Positions 11,448 to 22,952 of a DNA stretch of 64,000 nucleotides are shown piece after piece. Both the position numbers and the translations under genes were made by a program. Each line of letters begins with the position of its first letter. The first letter of the stretch is position 1. The DNA comes from Takakia lepidozioides (taxonomy: Eukaryota > Streptophyta > Takakiopsida > Takakiales > Takakiaceae), in assembly GCA_030704615.1 (NCBI GenBank), contig CM060732.1:59191053-59255052 (forward strand), read 5' to 3'. The notes under the pieces are model-generated. The model was not told the origin of the DNA. It saw nothing but the letters and a program-made list of their open reading frames with translations, and ran no database searches.

Positions 11448-11892
11448 TTGTCGCCCAGTACTGGTACTCCGCAAGGAGGATCGAGATGATGAGGACACTG
11501 CCCATGAGAAGGAAGTCACTCTCCACTTTCTGCAAGAGGTAAGTAGCGGCTAAAACAACTTGCATGCATGTCGTTGAAAGACGTGGGACAGACGAGAGCA
11601 GATGCCTGCGCCGTGAGCGCCATAGCCGAGTAGTTCTCGTCTGGATTGTGGTCCTACATGTGCTATCCTCATCGTGTTGCAATCTTTCACGCCAACTTTG
11701 CTTTCTGAGTTCCTCTTAGGAAGCTTTGTGCATCGGACGTGGTTTGTACGTTGTACTTTTGTTACGTCTTGTCAGGTGAATGCTTGATCATTTCCATTGA
11801 TTTCCATAGCTGTCTAGGTCTGCGATGTGTACTACTGTCATGAATCATGAGTGTCCCAAACAGTGAGAATATACTGGACTATCTTGAGGAGA

Positions 11893-12097
11893 AATGAAAT
11901 GGTGCTTTATAACGTCCGCGGAAAGCTCGTAGAGCTTATGGGACAAAATGGAAGAAAACATGAGAGAGGAACAAATCCAGAAACCACAATTAATGTTCTA
12001 GCGATTGTCTAAGGGTGAAGGCCTCGTGTAGGTAGGCTGCCAAGCATTTTTGATCCTCATAGTGAAAGACATCAGTGAGAGTTTGGGTTCCACTGAA
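11893..12097 (-). mobile_element. 5'-truncated LINE insertion (205 bp)
   Basis: On the minus strand it starts TTCAGTGG inside the LINE ORF2 tail, passes the TAA and 3' UTR, and ends in the LINE tail GCACCATTTCATT. The unit A copy at about 5555-5575 shows the uninterrupted site (CTTGAGGAGAGGAAGC), so the insertion is defined to within a couple of bases. Flanking duplication is at most about 2 bp. Mirrored at 46025-46230. Confidence 0.9.
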
Positions 12098-13732
12098 GAG
12101 GAAGCTCCAGTACGACAACGTTGGTAAGATTTAGTGTCTGTGGCAAACGTTCTAGTGGTGGGTGTAGGTATTCCACCCTCGGAAGAAAAAGCAAAACACA
12201 AATTAGTCCTAGCAAAAAATAACATGCACGTACGGCGTAAATGCATGTCGCTCACCTCCCATCCTCCCCCGAGCTTTTTATTTTTATGTCTCGTCTCGCA
12301 AGAGACAACTACTTGTGCCCTATTGCAGTATTTATATACGACAAGTAAAACAATACAAAGGATATGGGATTATTACAATTAACTGGGAGGAGTGAATATG
12401 GTTCATTAAAAGATGGTTTCCATCCATTACTGTGTCCCCATTTGATTTTCTTAGACAATAAACCAACCCTAGGTTCTACTCATCATATTCCTCCCTCTGC
12501 CAAAGTTGACTCTCCAAATATATAGATAATACCTACATTCCCCGCCCAGGTGGGTATCTAGTATCTACATATAGTGCAGAGAATGCGTGACAGAAGTTGG
12601 TTATGAAAATGAGGTCATGCGATCCTGCGATCCTGCGTCATCTGCTCTTCTCTTTCACTCGCATCCTACTTTCCTGGCGACATGCAAACTCATGTCTTCG
12701 CCTTTTGAGAACTGCGGTGATTGGCGCCCTGGAAGATTAGGTAGTCAACTTTTGAAGTTTTTTGCCATACACGAGGAGTTCCCAGGATTTGGGAGCGGAA
12801 AGTGATATGCAGATGGTTAAACTGAAAGCGCATGTTATACTTGTGGGTGGGTAGATCGCAGATTTCGCTTTGGCAGACTGTAACCGCCACAGCGAAACGA
12901 CCCAGAAAACGGGAGACAAACAAGGAAAAGATGGAAGATTTGCTAGATAATTAACCGGGGATCTTCGTTCATCTGCATACATAGATTTCCGAGAAGATTC
13001 CTGCACTGCTAGATAATTATCCGCGCGCTAGGGGGTCTTCGTTCATCTGCATAAATAGATTTCCTGAGAAGATTTCCTGCAGTGCACATGCCGAGCTTGT
13101 AGAGGATATCGGGCCGAACGTAAATGCTACCTGAAGGAACACACAGGGAAGATAGAACGAGTCCGTTTCAGAGAGAGAGGTCTTCCGTACCATACATTGG
13201 AGATTTCTGAGAGTTTTGCATAGACTGTAAATCCCATTGTGTGCTGTAGAACAGTTACTTTCCTATCAGCGAAGAGACAGCGAGGGAAGGGAGTTGGCAA
13301 GGTTTTGAGAATTTGAATTTAGATGGGTCCTTCAATGGAAATCTACAAGAAAATCAAACGTCGCACGCTGTGTATGTGTCATTTATTGGCAGTTTGCGTA
13401 ATTATTTTGGACGGGACTGATCAGGAAGAAAAACAAAAGAAGACAGATGTGGACAATGATATCCGAAGATCACCAGCTGGTAATACTGATTGTGTACACT
13501 GATCTATGACGCGAGAGAGTGTTTGTTATAGAAACAATCCAGTCACAGAATTACTGGAGGTACGTGACCACCCTGTTCATTCCGATCTGTGGCAAACATT
13601 CTAGCTGCGAAGCTCTTATGGTGGGTGTAGGTATTCCAACCCTCGACCGTCCACACAAGAAAACCAAAACAGCACAAAGTGAAATGCATGTGGCTCACCT
13701 CCCATCCTATCTATCATCCATCTACCAGGTCG

Positions 13733-14212
13733 GTTAGGGCAATTGTTTTAATCAGGATTATCCCATATCGTTTGTATTGTTTTTACTTGCTTCTATAAAT
13801 ACTGAAATAGGGCACAAGTTGGTATCTCTTGCGAGACATAAAAGTAAAACGCTCGGGGGAGGATGGGAGGTGAGCCACCGTGCATGTTATTTTTTGCTCT
13901 TAATTTCTGTTTTGTCCATGTACATTTGGATCAATTCCCTGTAAACCACGATGCCACATTTAGTGAAAGGCGATTACACCACCCCAGCGGTTTAGGTATT
14001 CGAACCCTCGTCCGTAGCGGTCCAAATACATGGAGAAAAAAAGAAAAACAGAAATAGGAGCAAAAAAGAACATGCAGGGAAATGCATGTCGCTCGCCTCC
14101 CATCCTCCCCCGAGCCACCAACTTGTGCGCTATTTCAGAATTTATAGCAGCAAGTCAAAACGATGCAAACGATATGGGATAATATTGACCAAAAGAATTG
14201 CCCTAAACTGGG
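13733..14212. repeat. Foldback copy in unit B
   Basis: Same ~480-bp imperfect inverted repeat as at 7812-8291, with a few single-base losses. Confidence 0.65.
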
Positions 14213-14553
14213 TACTTGTGGCTTGGTTGTTCGAATAAGTAATTAAAATGACCGATCAGGATTATTGTGGCGAGTTATGGAAGCGACAAGGGGGCTGTCT
14301 GCCCTGCATTTCTGAAACACTGGGGGGGGGGCTCGGATATACATCGGTGGGAGAAAGAGAGATCAGGTCCGTGCAGGAATGGACAGTGAGGGTCAACAAG
14401 GGGAAATTTGATAAGATTGAAGCATACTTGCAATTTGTGGAGTTGTTCGTCTTTTGCGAAGGCTGGGTAGTGTGCGAAGAAGGATGCCTGCATGACCACC
14501 ATCATAGTCTGGTGCATTGACGCAGGATCCTTACTACGCTTCCCTGCAACAAT

Positions 14554-16027
14554 ATGATAAGGGGAGCAGGCTGACTATTCAATGGAGCATCTCTGGATGT
14601 GCTTCCACCAATCACCATCCACTTCTCCTCCTATGTCATCTACAATGTGAATTTCTGGCTAGGGTTGCTCACCCTTTACAATTGTAGTCCAAGTACTTCG
14701 GCTATAAGAAGTATTGTCCTAAGCTCGAAGAGCTCATGCCCTGTCTAGAAGTGTGATGTTGATGGATGCGATCATGTGTGCGTGCAGCCTTTCAGAGGAC
14801 AGGACAGGACAGCTTGGGAAGGGTGTCACCAAGTAATTGATGAATGCTATGGATTGGATTCAGATGTGAACTAGAATGTAGAAAACTAGACTGTTTATAA
14901 TGAACACTGAATGGGATGCCTTTCATGCTCAATATCATAATAATTCTTGTGTCAATCTTGAGCTTCAAAATTAATTAGTATGTGATCTGGAAGATAATGC
15001 CCATTCTGTCTCAATGCATCTTCATTTCCTCCATTTGCACTATATGGCAATGCACTAATGTCGAGCCACAACTCTGGTGACCATGGTTCTTTACAAGGTA
15101 CAGCCTTCCAACATTGTGAGTTCAAAGTGTGTTTGACAAACGAAAGCTTTAATGTCCAAACCAATTTTTGCAATTTGAGGGTTCATCTTGCTTCAGGGTA
15201 AACTGTTGATAATTGCCCGGCCCTTTCAACTTGTGAAAGTTTTGAAAGATGGTTTCTCTATGTAATCAGGGATGAAAGTCTTACTTAAAATGACTTCTAT
15301 CTAGAACTTCCCTCAACAGCAAAACCACTTTCTTCCTCAGCGGCTCTTCGATCAACAATGGGCATCTCGGTATCATGCACAGAGCGATTGAGAGAGAGCC
15401 GTCGCTATGTCCCTAGATATACTCTTTGGTATTGTGACACAAATCTGTACACAAATACTAGGATCTTAGTGGGCTGCATTGTAGGCAGCCCTTAATGCCT
15501 CGCCATTAGGGATCTCTTGGTCATTCCTGGTGGCACTTTTGAAGTTTCGGACTAACAGGGAAGGCGGGGTCCATAGTGGTAGCTAACATGCATGAACAAG
15601 TCCACAGGCACCAAGGCGGGTGGTTATGATGATATGAGAAATGCATTCAGATTACAAGCAAGACCCAATTTGGCTCATACCTTGCGAGGCTCTATGATGT
15701 CACACCAAACCATTTCTGCTTTCAGTCATGACCTGAAATAAGATTCTTCACACCTGCAGTTTTAAGTAGAATCAGAGAAGATGCTATTTTGGCATAATAG
15801 GTAGAAGACTTGGCTCAATTGATGATCTAGAATATTGGATGGCATATTCAAGATGATCTCTGGATATTCTTCTGAATCAACCCAACAAATAGTTCAACTT
15901 ACTATAACTCCTCTATAACTGATCATATTCCAAATTAATTACAGCAGAAGTAGATATATCTTTTCTACAGATCACACACGATCTCTACCACCGAGCTCCT
16001 TCTTTCCCACCAAGCTGGCTCCTACCT
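14554..16027. other. About 1.5 kb without a recognisable gene
   Basis: Only short scattered open frames are present. No domain, RNA gene or clear tandem repeat is seen. The sequence is kept nearly unchanged in the other arm (about 42120-43559). Confidence 0.6.
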
Positions 16028-16370
16028 TCATATATGCCACCGAGGCTCCTTCTCTCTCATGCTTCTCTCCCACCGAGGGCTCCTTCCATTACAGCACTGT
16101 GTATATATACGCCGCCGAGCCTCCTTCTCTCTCATCCTTCTCTTCACCGAGGCTACTTCCTTCACATCACACTGCATATATATGCCCCTCCTCCCTCTCT
16201 CTAGCTCCTTCTCTCTCATGCTTCTCTCCCAACGAGGCTCCTTCCATTACAGCACAGTACACTGTGGATATATACGCCACCGAGGCTCCTTCTCCCCCAT
16301 CCTTCTCTCCCACCGAGGCTACTTCCTATGCACTGTATATATATGCCCCTCCTCCCTCTCTCTCCGACAT
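16028..16370 (+). repeat. Tandem repeat with recurring TATATATA boxes upstream of the S1/SPH gene
   Basis: Variable units of about 60-120 bp alternate a pyrimidine stretch (CACCGAGGCTCCTTCTCTCTCATCC...) with GTATATATACGCC or ATATATATGCCCC. At least four TATATATA boxes occur, the last about 280 bp upstream of the S1/SPH start codon. This may be an amplified core promoter. That is inference from TATA placement alone. Mirrored at about 41775-42120. Confidence 0.7.
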
Positions 16371-16625
16371 CTCTCTTAGCGTTTGCGGCCTCCATCAGTA
16401 GTTGTTTTGTGCTGCTATTTTTGGCTCCGCTCTTTGGTTCTTGTTCCTTCTTGTTTCCTGCTTTCCTTTGTTCCATAAGCTCTTTGAGCTTTCTGCTCCA
16501 GAAGTTTGAAGCTCCATTTGTGGGGCCCCAAGTGTTGAGCGGCACCAGCTAGTTGGTGGAGCTGTGAGGTGGTGAGTAACTGCAGGATCAGGAGGATCAG
16601 GAGGACGAGAGAGACGAAGGGAACC

Positions 16626-17102
16626 ATGAGTATGGGCCTGGTGGCACTGGTGGTGGGTCTGATGCTGCTAGCCATGGTCAACCATGTGTAGGGTGCTGTT
16701 CCGTACAGCAACGAAGTGACCATTACCATCGTAAACAAGATCGCAGATGGGTTCATGAGCCAGCCCATGGAACCATATTCGCCTGAACCATTGTCGGATG
16801 TCTCAGTTAATTGCTATTCTGATTTGTTGCAGCCTGATCCCCATGGGGTGCAAGTGATTCATTACGACAATACATATTCGTGGACCTTTGCGCCGATAGA
16901 CTTGCATCACGTGGCATCGTGGACCTGTAGCTTCACATGGATGGACCATAAGGCTCAATTCATCATCTGGAATGGGGTGCTAAGCAACTTCGACGCACTA
17001 GCTTGCAAACAGTGCTTTTGGGAGGTCCGTCAAGGAGGATTCATGTGGACCCAGTATGCCGTCACAAACCAATATGAATTCTACACAGGCTGGGATCCTT
17101 GA
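16626..17102 (+). pseudogene. S1/SPH-family secreted protein, in-frame TAG in signal peptide (left arm)
   Basis: The frame opens at an ATG with MSMGLVALVVGLMLLAMV, a typical signal peptide, then hits TAG (16689-16691) just before GAVPYSNEVTITIVN. The rest is open to TGA. The mature part has the S1/self-incompatibility homologue layout: a VTI.N strand, NCYSD, YSWTFAP, a SWTCSFTW strand and a final AC.QCFWEVR, with four cysteines in the family positions. Such proteins are small secreted beta-sandwiches, with roles in pollen rejection known only for a few members. A CAG-to-TAG change would explain the stop. The stop is shared by both arms, so it predates the duplication. A start at 16716 would give a protein without a signal peptide. 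Confidence 0.75.
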
Positions 17103-18079
17103 TCAGCCCTCACTCTTCTTCGCCGCTTAACACCAGGTTTGTCCATTTGCTGATTGCGCCTTGTTGATGAGGGTTCAAAGTTATCATGCAAGTGAAGTTT
17201 GATTTTGCATATTGTATGACTGTTTTCAATCAGATAATGGCGCTAAGGAGTTTGGGGCGAACTTTTCAAAATAAAGTTCTCAAATAGATATCACTAACAA
17301 GTCTGGATAGACAGGTAGAAACATGTAGCCATGTGGATTCATTTCATTGCTATGTGCACAGAAGTGGATGACATTGTGATATATTATGCCAGCTGAAGAT
17401 TGCATTGTGCTGGTCATTAATAAAGTTCATATTTTATGGCATTCCCAATTGTCTGGGAAGTCATCTACAGTGGGTTGCAGTCCATATCAATGCACATACA
17501 GTATATATCACTTGTAGCCAAGATTCAATAGTTCGTCACTAGGACCTGCGGACCCTTCAAGTGTGAACACAACAAGTCTGTTAAATAACCGGATTTGTGT
17601 GAACAACATAAGATGGGAAGGTAATGTCTAAACCTCTTCTATATGAATTCGTGTGCGCATGACGGTGTTGGGTCCGGGGCTAGGTCATCTAGGTCCTACT
17701 ACTATGCATGAAAGCTTTTGAATGGTATATTTTCATTGTCAATGAAGATTAGTAGTTGGAGTGTTGTGTCCCAATCAGCTGATGAGGGACGTTGAGGCAT
17801 GCCACCTTGAGCCTCAACCAGTATCCACAGCTGTCTGTAGCCACCGTATCAACCATTTTATTTAACAATCCCCGATACGGTTGTGAAGCATTTGATGGTT
17901 TGGATTTCAATTTCCATTCCATTTGAAATACTGAATTGTGTGTACAGGCACTGCTTGTTGTATATTCTAATAGGGGCCTATGACGAGTTCCCTCATGGAG
18001 GGGATTGCAAAATGAAGCGTTTTCCCTTGTGGATCAAGGGACCTATACCTAAGAATCTCGGGGTATGTGGTAAAAGAAA
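17103..18079. other. About 1 kb downstream of S1/SPH, no gene seen
   Basis: Only short open frames occur. An AATAAAG-like signal lies near 17420, which may serve 3' end formation of the S1/SPH transcript. Otherwise featureless, and mirrored in the right arm. Confidence 0.45.
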
Positions 18080-18270
18080 TAATATTCACGTCCAAGGGGG
18101 AGCATGTGTATTCCAAAGGGGGAAAACAAAAGTTTTTCCCACTCCACATCCAAAAGGGAAACTTTGAGTTGTGGGAAAAATGATTTTATTCACACCTCAC
18201 ATCCAAAGAGGGAAATTTTGAATTGTGGGAAAAAGGATTTCATTCACACCTTTTGAATTGTGGGAATCAC
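18080..18270. repeat. Short tandem repeat (~50-65 bp units)
   Basis: Three degenerate units share CATCCAAA.GGGAAA.TTTGA.TTGTGGGAAAAA.GATTT and CATTCACACC in separate blocks. Mirrored at about 39886-40060. Confidence 0.65.
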
Positions 18271-18782
18271 CATTTCTCTTACATTGTATGTCTGCACCCG
18301 ACCTCTTCTCCACTTAATTGTTAGAATCTCTTCCCTACAACATAGCTCATCATGGTGGACCTATAACACAGGAGAAGCTCTAATGTATACATGATTTCCA
18401 ACTGTGTTGCAAATGCATAGTGGTAGCCATGTCACCATGTGATCGGATTCTGTGTTTGCTAGAGCTGAATTCCATGTAAGTCGTGTATTTTGATACTACC
18501 AAAGTAACTTAAGTCCCCTTCTGTTATGATTCAGGTCCTGTTCTTTTCCAACATTTTTGCACTACTGAGGAATCCATCGAGAGGGGTGATCCCACAATCT
18601 TGCACTGCACATCTCAAGATTATACATGATGCAATAATATCAATGACTGCCAATGCCATGCCCAGTTAGCAAACGAGAACCAGTATTCGATCTCTCTTGA
18701 AGTTCTCTTGCAACAAGAGAGGGCTTGAGGAGAGAATATACTCAAAAAAATATGCTTGCTCTAACGTTTTGACCAGAGTTAC

Positions 18783-18900
18783 CTCCTTGTTATCAAACAG
18801 GGCAACTGCACGGATGCAACTCTCATCAGCCAAGGATTCAGTATCCCCACAAGTATCTAACAGGGCATGCAGTGCACAGAAGGATGACGGCAAATTATCA
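18783..18900 (-). pseudogene. Aspartyl aminopeptidase (M18) exon piece, left arm, cut by the gap
   Basis: The minus strand encodes DNLPSSFCALHALLDT and then ALFDNKE, ending at a donor (GGAG|GTAACT). It matches the 3' part of the exon at 26023-26260. The family has an acidic residue where this copy has Lys in FDNKE. The upstream part of the exon lies in the gap. Confidence 0.8.
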
Positions 18901-19400
18901 NNNNNNNNNNNNNNNNNNNNNNNNNNNNNNNNNNNNNNNNNNNNNNNNNNNNNNNNNNNNNNNNNNNNNNNNNNNNNNNNNNNNNNNNNNNNNNNNNNNN
19001 NNNNNNNNNNNNNNNNNNNNNNNNNNNNNNNNNNNNNNNNNNNNNNNNNNNNNNNNNNNNNNNNNNNNNNNNNNNNNNNNNNNNNNNNNNNNNNNNNNNN
19101 NNNNNNNNNNNNNNNNNNNNNNNNNNNNNNNNNNNNNNNNNNNNNNNNNNNNNNNNNNNNNNNNNNNNNNNNNNNNNNNNNNNNNNNNNNNNNNNNNNNN
19201 NNNNNNNNNNNNNNNNNNNNNNNNNNNNNNNNNNNNNNNNNNNNNNNNNNNNNNNNNNNNNNNNNNNNNNNNNNNNNNNNNNNNNNNNNNNNNNNNNNNN
19301 NNNNNNNNNNNNNNNNNNNNNNNNNNNNNNNNNNNNNNNNNNNNNNNNNNNNNNNNNNNNNNNNNNNNNNNNNNNNNNNNNNNNNNNNNNNNNNNNNNNN
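18901..19400. other. Assembly gap, exactly 500 Ns
   Basis: A run of 500 Ns is a conventional placeholder for a scaffold join of unknown true size. It lies inside or next to the centre of the inverted duplication. The order and orientation of the sequence left of it relative to the right therefore depend on scaffolding, not on continuous sequence. Confidence 0.98.
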
Positions 19401-19401
19401 G

Positions 19402-21103
19402 GAGCTAAGCAAGGTACAGCCAGCCTGCAAAATTGTGAAGGAACGATCAAACGATGAAGAGGGGAGCTTGCAAGAAACACCCTTCCTTCAACAATCTACA
19501 AGCACAGAAACAACAAGAAAAACTCGGGTGACTACCTCGTCAGAATGGCCAGTTGAAGAGAACATGGGGGGTGAGTGTTCACCAAGACATTTTATTCTTC
19601 AGACAGTGATGGGCCACATTGTTCCGAACAAGACATTTCTTCTTATAACAAGGATGATGAAGGGGACTGGGTGCCATGGAGCACACCCACCAAGGCCACT
19701 CAGATGTCACTATTACGCGAAGCTGAAAGATGGGGGAAAAGGTCTCTCATCAGCTCTGACAATCATACAGTGGCTGTTAAGGAGGAAAGGCAACCTGATG
19801 TACTTGATGATGTGGAAGTTATGCATCTCTTATGTTTTGGAGAAGTCAATGACTATCTGACAAAGGAGGAGAGCAAAAGAGCCAACAGGCGGGCAAGGCA
19901 GTACTCCTATCTCAAGGGTGAGGTCTACTTTGAGGGAAGGGTAGTTCCACCAAGAACGGACAGAGAGGCAATAATCACTGAAGTGCATAAGGCCACGGGC
20001 CATTTTGGAGTCCGAAGAACACAAGAGGAGATATGCCGACGGTATTTCTGCATGACAGAACAAAACTCATCAGGCAAGTACTCAAAGGCTGTGGCGAATG
20101 TCAGATGGCTAAACAGAACGGAGTGTTGCGCTCAGGTAGCTCAAAACTGCACAGTATTCCAATAGTGGATCTGTTTTTCAGAGTTGCAATTGACACGGCA
20201 GGACCATTACCTATAACCAGCAGGGGAAATCAGTACTTTCTAGTGGCAATAGATCACTTCTCAAAATGGATAGAGGCTGCACCAGTGGCAGATCATACAG
20301 CAGCACTTACTGCCCGCTTTCTTGAGGAGGAAGTCATTAACAGGTATAGCTGCCCCCACACATTGCTCACTGACAATGGCACAGAGTGGGGAGGTGAGTT
20401 TGAAGATACGTGCCGCGAATATGGTATAAAAAGAGAGCATAGCGCTCCCTACTGGCCGCAGTGTAATGGTATGGTGGAAAGAGTGATTAAGTCACTCAAG
20501 CAGAGCATCACCACCTTGGGAGTTGGAAACGACACTGAGTGGGATCAGAACCTATACAAAGCCTTGTTTGGTTACAGAATGGGTATTCATGCTTCAACAG
20601 GATTCTCACCTTTTCAAGTGCTGACTGGTAGGATTCCAAGACTGGGGATCGATAACAGGTTGCACTTTCTCACAACAACAGTAAATCTTGATGGATCTGT
20701 TGCAGAGGTCACACTTATGATGCAAAAAAAAATCCAGCTCCTCTCAGAGATAAAAGCTAAGCTGCGAAAAAATGTGAAGAAAGCGCAGCATCAGCAGGCA
20801 AGAGATTATGCAAGGAAACATCAAACAGGGCACAGCTACTGCAGGTTGATGGAGAACAACAAGGTGATGATGATGAGGCCTGGGAAGAAGTCTTCCATGA
20901 CATCTCCATGGGAGGGACCCTATGACTTTTTGGGGTACAAAGATGCGGGAAACACCACAAGGACAGGGGAAGCTGCACGCAGATGCAGGCTAAGAGATGG
21001 GGCAAACAAAGAATGGGTAAGAAGTAGGAGGGACTTGAAACCCTCCATACCACCAGTGGGTGATCAGCCAGTGAAGGTGGTCAGTGAGGACCCTGACACT
21101 TAA
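19402..21103 (+). pseudogene. Gypsy-type integrase (HHCC zinc domain plus DDE core), frameshifted
   Basis: After an acidic, disordered lead-in, the frame carries a zinc-binding region (VHKATGHFG ... CGECQMAK). The catalytic core follows, with AIDTAGPLP, LLTDNGTEWGGEFE and GMVERVIKSLK, giving D, D and E with 34 residues between the last two, then ATGFSPFQVLTGR and a basic tail. One base is missing near 20048, inside the zinc domain, and another frame change lies near the G run at 19565-19570. No protease, RT or RNase H is seen upstream, although up to the gap there is little room. It could be the end of a gypsy element or a stand-alone integrase-type transposase of the Ginger/GIN kind. It is distinct from the integrase at 31760-33100. 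Confidence 0.8.
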
Positions 21104-22952
21104 AAAAGGGGGACACACTACATATGTAGTGTGAATGCAGGGGAGTGACATTACATCTTTGTTTTACCGTTAAGACCTACATCACATAATAGGAGTGCCC
21201 GTTATCCCAACTACAGGAGGGATGTATCCCTGCATGCAGGTAATTTCATGGGCACACTGAGCTTATGCTTTGCCAGGAGAAAAAATGGCTAAGTCATGAC
21301 AGTGCGTATTTTCATCCATGCGATGAACGTTTTCATCACTGGTGCTTAACCTAAAATCACGGGTTGAGAAAAACAAAGAGGAAGATGACGGGTGACTCGT
21401 AGCAGCTGCTGCGAGCAGTGGTGTGTTGGCAGGGCAGCCTGTTGTTGGGAGGTTGTACCTACGCTGTGGGATTTTGCTTGGTTTAGGAAGCGGCATTAAG
21501 TGCCTCTGCTTGGTATTCTGTGTAAAGGGAAGCGGTGCCGCCTCTCTCGGAGTGATGATCAATTCCAGGAGATAGGAGCATGTAAGGAGAGCGGCGCACC
21601 ACCGCTGCCGCCATTGCCTTGAAGATGACAGTTATAGGCAGATGAGCAAGCAAGGAAAACGGCCAGCTGCTGGAAGCACAAGGAAGAGAGTCTGGGCACA
21701 ATCAATGGGGGGGATAAAACATGTGGAGTGCTGGCTGTATGGCATCACGTTCTCTGTCATCAAGCTTCTAGCTACTTTTGTGTCTTCTTGTTATAGGACC
21801 AGGTCGATTCGTAAGAAGGAATTGCATAGAGCAATTTAGTGGGCAAGCCACAGGATGTTCCAAGGGATGAAGAGGAGCCATCATGGCATGATAAAGACTG
21901 GAATCAAGACAAGGAGAAAAGGTTGAAGTGGCTGCTGACAGGCGATGGCGAGGTGCCACCTTGACAGGCAGACCCACCGCTTCACTAGAGGATAAAAACA
22001 GATAAATCTGTGGACTGTTGGCCTTTTTTTGTTGAAACTTAGAAATTGCTTTTGGTAGATTTAGGACTGCATCTTGGTAAGAGAAAAGGTGGAGACATGT
22101 GATAGAGGAAAAGATTTTTGGAAATGGAATGGAGACTCTGGACTTCAAACCAGAACATGGAAAGGATGGTGTTGTGGTGTTAGTAAGAGAAATGAGTGAA
22201 GAGAGAGAGAGAGAGATTGTTTGTCACTGAAATCAGAATGGTCACTGTTGTCTTCATTCTTGAATCTTGTTTCAGTGTTATAAACCTGCACACAATGCTG
22301 CCGTGGGTAGTGATGCACTGAAACCAATGTAAATCTAGCTTGTTTGCCTGGAGAGATCAAATGAGGGTTAGCTGGAACTGTTGAAAACATAGAAAGGATA
22401 AGGTGATCTAAGTATGGTGTCAGGATATGAACAATTGTGACACAGTTGAAGGGAAAAGAGGGATGTTGGGGTATTTGGTTGAAACCTGAAGAAGGGATGA
22501 GAGCTGTTTGGGCAATGGGTTCTTTGGAAAAAGGTAGTGTGAAGGGCTGAACATTGACAGAGAGAGAGAGAGAGAAACAGAGAAGAAAGGGACAAGAGGG
22601 AGAGAGGGAGAGAGAGACTGATGAAGAGGATGGTTGTGTCTTGAGAGACCGAGGATGACTTCAAGACTGGCTGCACTGGATGCTTGGCAGAGTGTGCATT
22701 TGCATTACATGATAGATGTGCTGCTGTGAAGAAGTGAGGAGCTGTAGACATAGACAGAGATAGAGAAACAGACGAAAAAGGGAAGAGAGAGAGAGAGAGA
22801 GAAAAGGGGATTTGGGAAATGAGAGAGCTGTTCAGCAAAAGGGCTGATGGGGGGATGGCCAATTTGGGGAGATGAGATGAAGAAACCTGAACCCTGAATG
22901 AAATCAGTGCCTCTGCAGTTCAAGAAGACCTGAGCTGCCTTCTCCTAAATCT
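21104..22952. other. GA-rich stretch with (GA)n tracts, no gene seen
   Basis: Runs of AGAGAG occur near 22200, 22560-22620 and 22785-22805. Open frames here are serine/leucine-rich translations of CT repeats on the minus strand and do not look like proteins. Confidence 0.6.

Larger units (their letters stand above)
11448..14553 (+). repeat. Direct repeat unit B (left arm)
   Basis: Second copy of unit A in the same orientation, lacking about 630 bp and 160 bp found in A and carrying a 205-bp LINE insertion. Compared with A, A' and B', this copy has many extra single-base losses between about 12500 and 14400. They include changes in short runs of A, C and G, and they break frames that stay open in the other three copies. 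Confidence 0.88.
703..18900 (+). repeat. Left arm of an ~18-kb inverted duplication
   Basis: Read in reverse complement, this stretch matches 57452 down to 39411 and then 26320 down to 26144. The outer edge is sharp: both sides share the sequence up to ATGGCATGTTCTC and then diverge. The inner edge is hidden by the 500-N gap. Differences between arms are sparse and are mostly single substitutions, plus a few indels: 1 bp and 7 bp in the LINE and 6 bp in the sigma exon. Every feature listed in this arm has a partner in the other arm. Order and orientation of the nested repeats are conserved between arms. Confidence 0.93.

Noticed and set aside
703-18900. Left arm as a byte-identical assembly copy of the right arm
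   Set aside because: Substitutions, a 7-bp and a 6-bp indel, residue changes in S1/SPH and absence of the gypsy element show separate molecules; an allelic misjoin is still possible.
22368-22923. Serine/leucine-rich minus-strand ORFs
   Set aside because: They are translations of (GA)n/(CT)n tracts.
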